Assembly: GCF_016834655.1 (NCBI RefSeq)
Contig: NZ_JAENHP010000035.1
Coordinates: 27,948-91,947, forward strand
Reading direction: 5' to 3'
Source of the DNA: Paractinoplanes ovalisporus
Lineage (GTDB): Bacteria > Actinomycetota > Actinomycetes > Mycobacteriales > Micromonosporaceae
DNA length: 64,000 nt
Shown: in pieces, positions 8,481 to 17,420 of the stretch
Layout of the letters: every line of letters begins with the position of its first letter
How positions within the stretch are numbered: the first letter of the stretch is position 1
Notes under the pieces: model-generated
Database searches by the model: none
The model's input: the letters and a program-made list of their open reading frames with translations, nothing else
What the model was told of the DNA's origin: nothing
Program-made: the position numbers and the translations under genes

Positions 8481-11400
8481 TTACAGGGCGGAGCGCAGTT
8501 GCTCGGTTCCGCGGGCCGCGAACCGGCTGACGATGTGTTCTACCCGGATTCGTTGCTGCTCGCCGGCGTTCGCGGCGGTGTGGAGAACCGTTTGCATGTC
8601 GTCGAGGCTGCGGGCGTAATCCCAATAGGCCGGGTCGTGGTCGAGCCACAACTCGAAGATGTCGAGGCACACCGCAGGGTGCTGCGCAGCGTGTTCGGTC
8701 ATCTTGGTCAGCACGCGGGCGCTCGGATGGAATGTCGTGTCCCTGGACATCGCGGCGTGCAGCTGGGCGAGCGCCCACGCCGGGTCGAACGCGTCGCTGA
8801 GGTACCAGGCGTCGATGTTTCCCAGCTCGTCAGGGGCGGCGGCCGGGTCGGCACTGGCGAGCCGGAATTCCCACAGCGTGATAAGGCGTTCGCGGCGCTC
8901 GGGCTTCAGCGGTACGGCCGTGGCGAGCACCCTGCCGACGCTCTCGACGATGACCGCCGCTGCGCGCGGGGGCGCCTGCCGGTAGAAGCGGCGCAGAAGC
9001 TGGTCGGCGTCGTCGAGGCCGATGTGCCCGAACCAGTATCGGTGACCGAGGTGAAGAGCGAGCCGGCTGGCCCGGTAGATCGCCCACTCGTCTCCGGCCG
9101 GGGAGAGCTCGGTGACGGCGCGGTCGTAGTGCGGCAGCAGCATCTCCCACAGGTCGTCAGGCGGTGGCTGGTTGTCGATATAGCCTCGCCATGTCGCCGT
9201 CCAGGCCGTCTCCCGTCCGGTCGAGAGGGGCAGGATGTCGGGCAGGTGCTCCCGCGTCCATCCGGCGTCGAGGTGATACATCAGCGGTAGTGCCCGTCCC
9301 AGCGTCCCCTGCACTGCGGCCGAGTCGTCGCCTGTGCCGCAATGTTGCTCGACGAGGCTCAGGACGTCGGCCGACGTGGCGGCCGGGTCGACCTGGGATT
9401 TCCATACGGCGATGCGAAGTATGACGTGCAGGGCGGTCGAGCGGACAGCGTCAAGCGCGGCCGACGAGTCGTCCCGCTCGATCTGTGGATCGGGATCGGG
9501 GTCGAGGCTGGCCGAGCCAACGATCGCCGCGAGCGCGGGCTCGCACGCCGCCGGTATGCCGTCCTCGGGGTAGCTCAGCCCGAGCCCGATCAGGTGCAGG
9601 ACGTTGTAGCGGGCCCGCCGCCACTGCCGGTCGGCGCGGCTGGTTCGTCCCGCGAACAGTTCCGCGACGGCCTGTTCGTCGATCCACGTGAGGAAGCCGA
9701 TCAGCGTCGGCCAGTCGAGCGCTCGGTGGTCCGTGGCCGCGACGGCGAAGCCTTCGAGGATCGCGGCAGCGTGCGCCGGCTCGACGCCGATGAGCGCGAC
9801 GGCGTCCCGCGAGCGCTGCTCGGCGACGGCGACGACGGAGGCGCTCAGGGCCGAGTTGATGGATGATCGGTCGAGTTCTCGCCAGTCCTGCGGCGGTTGC
9901 CAGCTCGCGAGGAAGCTGACCAGATCCGTCGTCGACATAGGCTCCAGATCGTTCGCGTCGACCGGGGAATCCCCGCTGCTCCATCCGAAGGTGACCTTCA
10001 GCGGCGCGACCGTCAGGTCGGGCGCCGGCCCATACTCGGCGATCAGGTGCTCGTATCGGCTGCGGGCGTCGGCGTCAAGGACGGGCTCAAGCGGCGCCAG
10101 CCGATCACGAATCCACCGGTCGGCGCGGTCACGCAGCCCGGCATCGACATCCAGATCATCACCGGTTCGGGTGTGCCGGTCTCGCCAGTTGTCGAGGTCC
10201 GGGCCGGCCAGAATGACGGCGACGAGTTGCTGCACCTCGCGCGTCTGCAGCCGGCCGTGAGCATCGGCAAGCAGCAACTGAAACTCGTACGCGGCGCCCT
10301 CGTCCGCGAGCAGGCCACGCTCAAGAAGGTAGCGACGGACGGTTTCCGGCTCGCCGTGGCCGTGCTCGCGCACCAGGTGCAACGCCATGCGGCGAAAGAT
10401 CAGCGCCCGATGCTGCTCCAGCAGGCCGAGAATCTCGTCGAGGGTCGCGGTGCCGGCGGTCAGGAACTGGTCGGCGATCGAGAGGGCCGTGTCCAGGAGG
10501 GCATCACGGACAGAGGGGCCGTACGGCTCGTTCTCATCGGTCAGCAGCGACGGCCGCCAGACTCGCGACTGGTCCTCACCGTCATCGCCGTAGACGGTGA
10601 CCGCGGTGTCGAGCAGGCCGAGGGTGAATTCCATCGCGGGCAGCCCGACCATGGCCGCCACCGTCGGCAGTGCTCCGCGGACCACGCTGACGTAGTCGTA
10701 GACGCGGATTGGTTCGTGCCCGCGTCCGGGGACGTCGTTGAGGACGCTGCGGACGAGTTGGTCTGCGGCGTCGGCGTGGCCGGCGCGGGCAAGGCGCAGG
10801 GCGAGATCGCCGATCTGTTCGGCGGCGATCATGCCGTACGGACCGGGCACGGACGCCACGATGGTTGGCACGAGCTGTGCGCCGAAGTCGGTCGGCAGGA
10901 CCAGGGCGACCTTGGTCAGGTCCCAGATCACGTAGCTGTTGTCCGTCGGCGGGATGTCGAGCACGGCCTCGGTCGTCGCCGCCGGGTCCTCGGCGGCCAT
11001 CCGAACCAGGTATTCCGATTCGGGCCAGCGGTTCAGGGCCAGGACCTGGCCGTCCAGGTCGGTAGTCGGCTGCGGCGGGTTACGGAAGAAGTCCTTCGCG
11101 CGCAGCGCGCTGAGCCACGCGGGCGAGGCATGGGTGAAGAAGTATCGTCGGGCGGTCTCGTTGGCGGGGAAGTTCTGCGCGAGACGCTCAGCGTGGTTCT
11201 CCGTGGGGTGCTGTTCGGCCAGGAGCAGGTCGAGGTCGTCGAGGACCGCGCGGTAGCGCCGCTCGAAGCGCTCGAGAATCAGGTCGAACAGCGCCTCCAT
11301 CTGCCCGAAGAAGGCCCGGAAGTCGGCGTCAACGGGGCGGGGGTAGTCGAGGCCGTTGCGGTGAGCGCGCCGGTGCAGGCCGATCGGCATCTCCGGGTTC

Positions 11401-11756
11401 TGGCCGAGCCAGAACGCCCTCAGCGGGTGCGTCGCGGGAATCTGCAGGTCGTCGCAGATCGCCGCGATTTGCAGGTTTCCCCTGCTTCCTTCTTTGTTGG
11501 CTTTCTTGATCTCGCTCGGGTCGACCAGCGTCATGGCGCGCTTTTCCAGGACGGCCCGGATCGCGCTGTCGACCTCCCGCAGGGCGTGACCGACCATGTG
11601 GCTCGTCGTCGGGCGTACGGGCGTCTCCATCATCCGGTCGCACGCCTCCCGCCAGAACTCTGCCGCTCCGGGGCTGACTAGCCGTGTCAAACGCCGATGG
11701 ATGTCGGCCTGCTGTGCTGTCAACGCCGGCCGCATCGCGTCGTCGCCCTGAACCAT
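8481..11756 (-). CDS. Large (about 1091 aa) orphan protein, probably all-helical
   Basis: Unrecognised. The chosen ATG 11756 has a G-rich stretch just upstream; ATG 11768 and the ATG that opens MRPALT are alternatives. The N-terminal 180 residues include a Lys-rich element (SEIKKANKEGSRGN). The rest is a long series of amphipathic helices with many Trp, Asp and Leu, as in HEAT/ARM-like or TPR-like solenoids. No Walker, nuclease, protease or zinc motif was found by eye. It is divergent from the AlbA_2 protein at 12044 with about 290 bp between them, so the two may be one functional unit. Codon use matches the neighbours. Confidence 0.6.
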   Translation of the reverse strand: MVQGDDAMRPALTAQQADIHRRLTRLVSPGAAEFWREACDRMMETPVRPTTSHMVGHALREVDSAIRAVLEKRAMTLVDPSEIKKANKEGSRGNLQIAAICDDLQIPATHPLRAFWLGQNPEMPIGLHRRAHRNGLDYPRPVDADFRAFFGQMEALFDLILERFERRYRAVLDDLDLLLAEQHPTENHAERLAQNFPANETARRYFFTHASPAWLSALRAKDFFRNPPQPTTDLDGQVLALNRWPESEYLVRMAAEDPAATTEAVLDIPPTDNSYVIWDLTKVALVLPTDFGAQLVPTIVASVPGPYGMIAAEQIGDLALRLARAGHADAADQLVRSVLNDVPGRGHEPIRVYDYVSVVRGALPTVAAMVGLPAMEFTLGLLDTAVTVYGDDGEDQSRVWRPSLLTDENEPYGPSVRDALLDTALSIADQFLTAGTATLDEILGLLEQHRALIFRRMALHLVREHGHGEPETVRRYLLERGLLADEGAAYEFQLLLADAHGRLQTREVQQLVAVILAGPDLDNWRDRHTRTGDDLDVDAGLRDRADRWIRDRLAPLEPVLDADARSRYEHLIAEYGPAPDLTVAPLKVTFGWSSGDSPVDANDLEPMSTTDLVSFLASWQPPQDWRELDRSSINSALSASVVAVAEQRSRDAVALIGVEPAHAAAILEGFAVAATDHRALDWPTLIGFLTWIDEQAVAELFAGRTSRADRQWRRARYNVLHLIGLGLSYPEDGIPAACEPALAAIVGSASLDPDPDPQIERDDSSAALDAVRSTALHVILRIAVWKSQVDPAATSADVLSLVEQHCGTGDDSAAVQGTLGRALPLMYHLDAGWTREHLPDILPLSTGRETAWTATWRGYIDNQPPPDDLWEMLLPHYDRAVTELSPAGDEWAIYRASRLALHLGHRYWFGHIGLDDADQLLRRFYRQAPPRAAAVIVESVGRVLATAVPLKPERRERLITLWEFRLASADPAAAPDELGNIDAWYLSDAFDPAWALAQLHAAMSRDTTFHPSARVLTKMTEHAAQHPAVCLDIFELWLDHDPAYWDYARSLDDMQTVLHTAANAGEQQRIRVEHIVSRFAARGTEQLRSAL

Positions 11757-12043
11757 GACCGCCCCCATCGCCGGTACCGTGCGAGCCGATCGTAGGGGGA
11801 CGGCCACCAAACACGCGCACGATTTTCCGGTTCAAGGGCCGAGGATTCGACGTTCGGTGGAGCCCGCAGTCGCCTTGTACGAGGCAGGTTCGCCCTTCCG
11901 CCCGGCCTACTCCGCCGAATCGGCGACCGGTCGAAGGAGGTGGAGCTTCCGCGGGCCGGCCTCTTCACGACGCGAGAGCGGGGCCGCGCTCTCGCACCGA
12001 CCCCGGAACGTCGAAGGTCACGCAGTGCGACCACAATGGTCTC

Positions 12044-13951
12044 ATGAACAACAGCCCAGCGGCGACCGCGCGAGACTGGGTGTCGGCCCGCAGCTGGGAC
12101 CGGTTCGTCGGAATCCCGGAGTCCGCAGTCCTCGATGTGAAGTCCGGCGTGTACCAGCTCGACGACCCCGCCGGGACTGGCGAGCTGATCAAGGACGTGG
12201 CGGCGTTCGCGAACAGCCGGGGCGGTCTGCTGCTCGTCGGATTCGGCACGCGGGCCGACGGCGGTCGCGAGATCATCGACGAGGTGAAGCCCGTCCCGGC
12301 GCGCCTGGTCGACGTCGACCGGTACCGCAAACTCATCCGCGACCGCGTCCGACCACACGTTCGTGACCTCACCGTCGACTTTCATCCCGTCGATGACGAG
12401 CGGGGTGTGCTGGTCATCGACATTCCGGCGCAACCCGAGACGGCCAAGCCGTTCGTCGTGCCCGGTCCCGACGGCAGGAAGACGCCCACGACGGTCGGGG
12501 TCCCGATCCGGGATGCCGACGCGACGGTGTGGCTGACTCACGACGGCCTTCAGCGGCTGCTCTCGACCGGCTGGAATACCGAGGGCGGCCCACGAGCGGA
12601 CATCATCGACGCGGTGAAGAAAGCCGTCGCCGCCGCAGTTCCCGCGCCCGCCCCCGCGCCCCCGCTCCCGGCGCCGACCCATCCCGAGGTAGGCGAAGGC
12701 GCCGGACGGCAGCGCCAGCAGTTCACCACCGCGTACGCCGCCGCAGGCGGACAGACCGCCCTCGGGCATCCGACGCAGCCGGTCACCGCGGTCGGCCCCG
12801 GCCTGATCCAACCGCTCGCCAGCCGCAACGGCGCACCCGGCCCGGTTCTGACCGTGATGCCGGACCGGGCCGGCGCCGTTGTTCCGAGCGAGATCTGGGA
12901 AGACCTGTGCGAAACGGGCGACACCGCCGACCCGCAGGTGAGCATCAGCAACGTCGGCCTGCCCTCGGCCCCGGCCGGTACCCCGCTGGTGATCCGGGCC
13001 GACGCGCGGACGGTCGAGCTGGAGGGTGGCCGGTTCGGGCCCGGCCGGTTGGCCCAGGTGTCGCCGGGCGGCCGGTTGCTGTGGCGGCCGCATACGCGCC
13101 GCGATTTCGAGACGCACCACAACAACTTCGCCACCGGCGAGCTCACCGAGCTGTATCTGCGCGCCGTTCTCGACGTCGCCTGGCAGAAGTGGACGTACGG
13201 GCCGCAGTCGCTCCCAGTCGAAGCCCGGCACCGGCACCGCGACCTGCTCGCGCAGTCCGGCCTCGCCGCGCACATGTCCAGGCTCGTACAACGCCACACT
13301 ACGGCAGTCGAGACGCCGACGTGGAGCCTGGCCACCGGCTCCGACAGCAATCACTCGGCGATCAGCTCCCACGTCCGCGCCCAGATCACGGAGCCCGACG
13401 GCCGGTCGGCGGTGACCGCGAACTCGGTGCTGCAAACCGGCAACTGGCGTTCCCCGTCGTCGGTCCTGGCCACCGTCGACCTCGGCCTCAACCTTCGACA
13501 TCTCCCGAAGACGCCCGGCCCCGACGACGCGCAACCGACGCGCTATCGCCTGCCGATCGTCGACCTCGTCGACGCTCTGGTCACACTCTGGGAGGCCATC
13601 ATCGCGCTGCCCGAGCCGCTGGAGCCCGACTTCATCCGGCTGCCGTACGCGGCGCCCCCGTTCGTCGTCTTCTACATACACGCCGGAGCGGCTGCGCCCG
13701 CCGACGGAGACGGGGCCGTTGCACGCCAGCTGAATCTGGCGGACGTCTTCGATTTCGCTGCGCTCGGCGACGGCCCGCACAATGTCTCCCGGACACAGAC
13801 GGCGCTACGCATCGTCGGCCCGTTCGACCCGGACCACGCAGCCCGTCAGCGCCTGGTGGCCGACAGCCTCACCGATCTGGCCCTCGGCTGGGGTTTCCTT
13901 GCCGCCGATGTGAACGGTTTGCTCGCCAAGAAGTGCGGATCGCCTGATTAG
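12044..13951 (+). CDS. AlbA_2 (Schlafen-type) domain protein, 635 aa
   Basis: Residues 20-150 match the AlbA_2/Schlafen-like putative DNA- or nucleotide-binding domain: VLDVKSGVYQLDDPAGTGEL, then IKDVAAFANSRGGLLLVGFG, which is the typical EFK...K.i.AfANs.GG.l.iGv pattern. Then come a Pro/Ala-rich linker (about 205-225) and a long C-terminal region without recognised motifs. ATG 12044 fits the domain start. The gene is divergent from the 1091-aa orphan. AlbA_2 proteins occur as regulators and in phage-defence loci. The family call is firm for the N-terminal domain; the function of the whole protein is unknown. Confidence 0.7.
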   Translation: MNNSPAATARDWVSARSWDRFVGIPESAVLDVKSGVYQLDDPAGTGELIKDVAAFANSRGGLLLVGFGTRADGGREIIDEVKPVPARLVDVDRYRKLIRDRVRPHVRDLTVDFHPVDDERGVLVIDIPAQPETAKPFVVPGPDGRKTPTTVGVPIRDADATVWLTHDGLQRLLSTGWNTEGGPRADIIDAVKKAVAAAVPAPAPAPPLPAPTHPEVGEGAGRQRQQFTTAYAAAGGQTALGHPTQPVTAVGPGLIQPLASRNGAPGPVLTVMPDRAGAVVPSEIWEDLCETGDTADPQVSISNVGLPSAPAGTPLVIRADARTVELEGGRFGPGRLAQVSPGGRLLWRPHTRRDFETHHNNFATGELTELYLRAVLDVAWQKWTYGPQSLPVEARHRHRDLLAQSGLAAHMSRLVQRHTTAVETPTWSLATGSDSNHSAISSHVRAQITEPDGRSAVTANSVLQTGNWRSPSSVLATVDLGLNLRHLPKTPGPDDAQPTRYRLPIVDLVDALVTLWEAIIALPEPLEPDFIRLPYAAPPFVVFYIHAGAAAPADGDGAVARQLNLADVFDFAALGDGPHNVSRTQTALRIVGPFDPDHAARQRLVADSLTDLALGWGFLAADVNGLLAKKCGSPD

Positions 13952-14203
13952 TTGGACAGCGGCAGAAGCCACTCGGGGGCGGCGGGTGCGCGAATCTGCC
14001 GAGAACAGGATACTCGATCATTTCGATGTGTGTGCATCTACCTGCTAGGCGGGTTAGCCTCGACTGAGCTGGCGCAAGTATTGGCATCGACAATCAACAA
14101 TAGCCACTATGTGCTCCGTTCTCGCCAGCTAGCTGGCGAGCGAATCGACACACCCGGGAACGAGGATCGCCGCTCCTGCGATCGATACGACTTAGGGAGA
14201 GAT

Positions 14204-14995
14204 ATGCGGTTGGCTATCATCGAGAAAGTTCTGGCTGCCGCAGGGGTTCCTCCTGCATCGAAATCAGGCGTTTATGCCTGGCTTGAAAGCCAGGATAAAA
14301 ACGCGCAAGTTCTCTATATCGGCGAGGCAGAAAGCCTTAAAAAACGAATAGGCAAAGAAAGTAATTTCGTTCAAAATTTTGTGTTGAACCGCAAAAAAGG
14401 GGCTGGACTTTGGGAAGCGTCTGGCTGCGGACTAGAACCAGTATTGGCAGCATTTCCAGAAAGGCGTTGTCTGACGTGGCCGGTCGAAAAGTCAGAACGA
14501 CGACACGTTCAGACGGCTCTCATCCGATTGTCCGCCTTGACTGGCGGGACGCCCCCAGCCCAGGGGGCAGGGTGGGATTACGATCGTGGTCATACGCATA
14601 CCGACAGACGCGCAAGCGAGCTGCTGTACACCTGGTTCGCGAATCCGACCGTCACACATTTAGCTGAGCGCAGCCACGCGAATCTCGGGGTTCGCGCCGC
14701 TCCGTCGTCGACAAGGGGTCATAATGCTGGCATGACGCAGCCCACCCAGGTGACTAACCACGGCAATGCAACTAAGTACGTTGCTTCCATTGAGTATATA
14801 GACGCTATCGCAGATAGCGGTAAGAATAGATTTGAGATTCGTAACCCTACAGGAGGTGGAGATCTCGTTGTCTCCATCTACGACAAGAGCGGTACTCGGG
14901 TAAATATGGATGTACAGATCAAGTCGGATGTGGTCGTGCTAACGACTGGGCGCCTGCCAGAGGACTTCAAGTACAGTGTCGTTCTAGTCGGCTAG
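14204..14995 (+). CDS. GIY-YIG domain protein fused to a small beta-rich domain
   Basis: 263 aa from ATG 14204, which has AGGGAGA 4 bases upstream. The frame is open further upstream, but there the composition is unlike coding DNA. The GIY-YIG core is seen as SGVYAW (GVY 22-24), VLYIGEAESLKKRIG (YIG 38-40, Arg48) and a later SALTGGTPPAQG segment. The final 88 residues start with Met-Thr-Gln-Pro and form a separate beta-rich unit (KNRFEIRNPTGGGDLVVSIY, RVNMDVQIKSDVVVLTTG). They may be a distinct gene starting at 14732 in the same frame. The region is AT-rich compared with its neighbours, so transfer is likely. Confidence 0.55.
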   Translation: MRLAIIEKVLAAAGVPPASKSGVYAWLESQDKNAQVLYIGEAESLKKRIGKESNFVQNFVLNRKKGAGLWEASGCGLEPVLAAFPERRCLTWPVEKSERRHVQTALIRLSALTGGTPPAQGAGWDYDRGHTHTDRRASELLYTWFANPTVTHLAERSHANLGVRAAPSSTRGHNAGMTQPTQVTNHGNATKYVASIEYIDAIADSGKNRFEIRNPTGGGDLVVSIYDKSGTRVNMDVQIKSDVVVLTTGRLPEDFKYSVVLVG

Positions 14996-15262
14996 AGCAC
15001 GACGGACCTTAGTTGTCATTCAGCTGCGGGATGTGCATTTGCACCCAGACCCAACACACTGATTTGCCGCAGATAAGGGGTGACCTGTCTCAGGCACTGG
15101 TCACTGTGCGTGAATGATGGGGCCGGCCGACGATGCCTTAGCGGGTCTCGCTGAGAGTGGATCCTAAACTCACGAACATCGAAATGGGGTGAGACCTCGG
15201 CGGTGCCGAAGCTCGGCGACATCTGGTGCCCGAACCTGCGAACAAAATCACCCTGCGTCGGC

Positions 15263-15580
15263 TTACGCAGTACCAGGATCTTCAAGCTGTTCTTGTGCCT
15301 TCCGCTCCAGTTTCGCGCGCTCTTCTGGAGTCAGCTCGCTCCGCCACTGCTGGAAGCGCCTGAACGCCGCGGAAAGCTGCGGACCGTATGCCGCGCTGTT
15401 GCCGATCTCCCGAAGTGTTGTTCGCCCTTCGAGCAGGTCCTTCGCCATCTCCGCGAACGCTGGCCCGCCGGCACCGTCACGCAGTCGCTGAAGGTTCTCC
15501 TTGACCGCTCGCGCTTCCTGAGCGTTGCCGACCATCCGAAGCAGCTCGTCGTCGATGGGCTGATGGTCGGTCACGCTCAT
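15263..15580 (-). CDS. Small helical protein in a WXG100-like operon
   Basis: 105 aa. ATG 15580 overlaps the stop of the upstream gene by four bases (ATGA), so translation is coupled. The product is charged and helical (LLRMVGNAQEARAVKENLQR, ELTPEERAKLERKAQEQLED), with no signal peptide or membrane segment. It is the last gene of a four-gene operon with two WXG-like proteins and a membrane protein. A chaperone or accessory role for the secreted partners is possible but unproven. Confidence 0.6.
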   Translation of the reverse strand: MSVTDHQPIDDELLRMVGNAQEARAVKENLQRLRDGAGGPAFAEMAKDLLEGRTTLREIGNSAAYGPQLSAAFRRFQQWRSELTPEERAKLERKAQEQLEDPGTA

Positions 15581-16296
15581 GCTCCAGGTGCCGTATAAGG
15601 GGCTGAGGGTAGCTGTACGCCCGAGAGGTCGCCGCCTTGTCCGGCTACGACCATGCCGCCGCCGAAGGCCGCGAGGATGACAGTGCCTGCGGTGTTGATG
15701 ATCTGGGACGCCTTGTTGACCAGGTCGAGCAATTCGATGACCTGCCAGGCAGCGACGCCATATCCGACTACGGCGCCGACTCCGGTCTCTGCGGTAGCCG
15801 TGCCTACAGCGGCCGAGATTCCGATGATGATCGCTTTGTCCGCGATGGCCTGGAGCAGGTTGCCGAGTTGGTTGGAGAGCTGCCATGCGCCCTTCGCGGC
15901 TTCGTGATAGCCCTTGGCTGCTTCGTACAGCGCGACCTGTTGCTCGCTGGTGGCCTTCGCGAGATTGGTGAAGTAGTTGAAGGCGGCATCGTTGGCATTG
16001 CCATCCCAGGTGGCATCCACCCTGAGGATGCCGCTCTGGATCTGGATGCCAAGTTCCTGCATGTATTGAGCCAGCGAGCCCAAGGCGTCGCCGAACTTGT
16101 AGAGCGCGTCCCATTCGCCGGTCAGGGCATCGGTGGCGTATCCGAAGATGTCCACCCCGGTGCTCTTCTCGATGATGTCGTTGACCCAGGCCGACGGGCT
16201 GACGTAGTTGAAGATGTCGATCGGATTGACGAATCCGTTGGTAACGCTGTCGTCGGGCTCGGCCGGTGCGACCAGGTAGCGGCTCGGCGCGGTCAT
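15577..16296 (-). CDS. WXG100-like, ESX/type VII-associated protein
   Basis: 239 aa. A WXG-type hairpin is centred on TWDGNANDAAFNYF, flanked by two helices (LGSLAQYMQELGIQIQS before; LAKATSEQQVALYEAAKGYH after). That is the helix-WxG-helix layout of ESX substrates. The C-terminal third is hydrophobic and glycine-rich (IGISAAVGTATAETGVGAVV, AGTVILAAFGGGMVVAG) and might insert into a membrane or be a toxin-like tail. ATG 16296 lies 9 bp after the stop of the next WXG-like gene. No ESX secretion ATPase is in the window, so export is inference. Confidence 0.6.
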   Translation of the reverse strand: MTAPSRYLVAPAEPDDSVTNGFVNPIDIFNYVSPSAWVNDIIEKSTGVDIFGYATDALTGEWDALYKFGDALGSLAQYMQELGIQIQSGILRVDATWDGNANDAAFNYFTNLAKATSEQQVALYEAAKGYHEAAKGAWQLSNQLGNLLQAIADKAIIIGISAAVGTATAETGVGAVVGYGVAAWQVIELLDLVNKASQIINTAGTVILAAFGGGMVVAGQGGDLSGVQLPSAPYTAPGA

Positions 16297-16305
16297 CCGA
16301 TCGCT

Positions 16306-16635
16306 TCAGCGTTCCATGTGGGGTCGAGGCGACTCGGGGTAAGTCGCGTCGATGCGGGCGGAAGTCGCTTCGTCGGTCTCTTGGTAGCGAGCGCCGATCT
16401 CACTGAGCGCCTCCTTCGACCGCAAGAGAATCTCCTCGAGGTTGTCGTGGAGCTTCTGCAGCTGATCCATGAGGTCGGCGTGCTGGCCGGCCAGGCTGCC
16501 GATGATCCCTGACTGGTGAAAGCTGAAGTTGCCGTGCTGCTGTATGTAGCTCTCGGCCCGGAAGACGTCGTCGTAGAGGTAGCTCAGCTGGGCCGAGTAG
16601 CCCACGATGTCAGCGCCCGCGACCTTGAAACCCAT
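16306..16635 (-). CDS. WXG100-family-sized helical protein
   Basis: 109 aa, the usual length of an EsxA/EsxB-like protein. Two helices (YSAQLSYLYDDVFRAESYIQ and HADLMDQLQKLHDNLEEILL) flank a short turn (NFSFHQSGIIGSLA) at the WXG position, but the Trp is missing. ATG 16635 shares a base with the preceding stop (TGATG), so it is coupled to the membrane protein upstream. It probably pairs with the 239-aa product. The missing WXG lowers confidence in the family call. Confidence 0.55.
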   Translation of the reverse strand: MGFKVAGADIVGYSAQLSYLYDDVFRAESYIQQHGNFSFHQSGIIGSLAGQHADLMDQLQKLHDNLEEILLRSKEALSEIGARYQETDEATSARIDATYPESPRPHMER

Positions 16636-16976
16636 CACTGTCCCAACTGGTAGATGGCGTAGGCCGAACCGATCAGAAGAACCAGCCCGGACACTCCGTA
16701 CACCAATGTCTTCGGCCAGATCTGCCCGAGTGCGTCGGGATCTGACGTGAGGTGCAGCCTTACAGCGAAGTAGGCGGCGGGCACGAAAGCGCAGCCAGGG
16801 AGCAGCGCCATGACGACGTTGAGAGGTTTGAACTCGGCGTCCTGAGCCGCTCCAGAGATGCCGGAGATGAGCACTACAACCCAGCACAGCACGAAGAACA
16901 GCACGACCTTGCCAACGAGCCTTCGCGTCTCGATCGCGGACTGTGTCACGCCTCGCTCACCCTTCGTGCCGACCAT
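16635..16976 (-). CDS. Small membrane protein, first gene of the WXG-like operon
   Basis: 113 aa from ATG 16976; a frame extension of nine codons upstream is less likely. There are three hydrophobic segments (VVLFFVLCWVVVLISGISG, PLNVVMALLPGCAFVPAAYF, TLVYGVSGLVLLIGSAYAIY) with charged ends. No family is recognised. It is coupled by a one-base stop/start overlap to the 109-aa protein, which suggests a membrane anchor or docking role for the WXG-like partners. Confidence 0.6.
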   Translation of the reverse strand: MVGTKGERGVTQSAIETRRLVGKVVLFFVLCWVVVLISGISGAAQDAEFKPLNVVMALLPGCAFVPAAYFAVRLHLTSDPDALGQIWPKTLVYGVSGLVLLIGSAYAIYQLGQ

Positions 16977-17420
16977 CGCGCCGACCGTACCAAAGAGAAG
17001 CACGCATCGATGTCCGCCGTAGGTTCACCAACATGTGGAGCCCCGCAAGCTTCGGTCCGTCGCCCAGCGTGTACGGGGGTGAACCTTTCTTGCGAGCGTT
17101 CGCCTTTGTGCTGCCGTGAGTAGAGTCGATTCCCGCAGCTGACACCGCATCTGCGCCCGCAGGAACCTCGTAAGCGTTAAGAGTGAATCAGCGCCTAATC
17201 GTGCGTTGGCGCGCGTACGACGTGCGATGGTGAGGCGGTGAGCGGGCGAATAGTGGTCATCGGCCGCTGAAATTGCAGGTCCCGTCACTATCGAATTCGC
17301 AGGCGGGGGATTGGGGCGTACGCCGACGCACGAGTTCTGTCGGTTCGCGCCCCGTGGACCAAGCCTGACAATATCTCCTCAGCATGGAAAGCGACTACGA
17401 GGACTGAGTCATTGAGTCGA
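16977..17420. other. Intergenic region with divergent promoters
   Basis: About 440 bases between divergent genes. No small gene with a ribosome-binding site and no strong inverted repeat was found. It must contain the promoter of the WXG-like operon (minus) and of the membrane protein at 17421 (plus). Confidence 0.35.

Noticed and set aside
13952..14203. Upstream part of the GIY-YIG frame as coding
   Set aside because: No recognisable product and a good ribosome-binding site exists just before ATG 14204.
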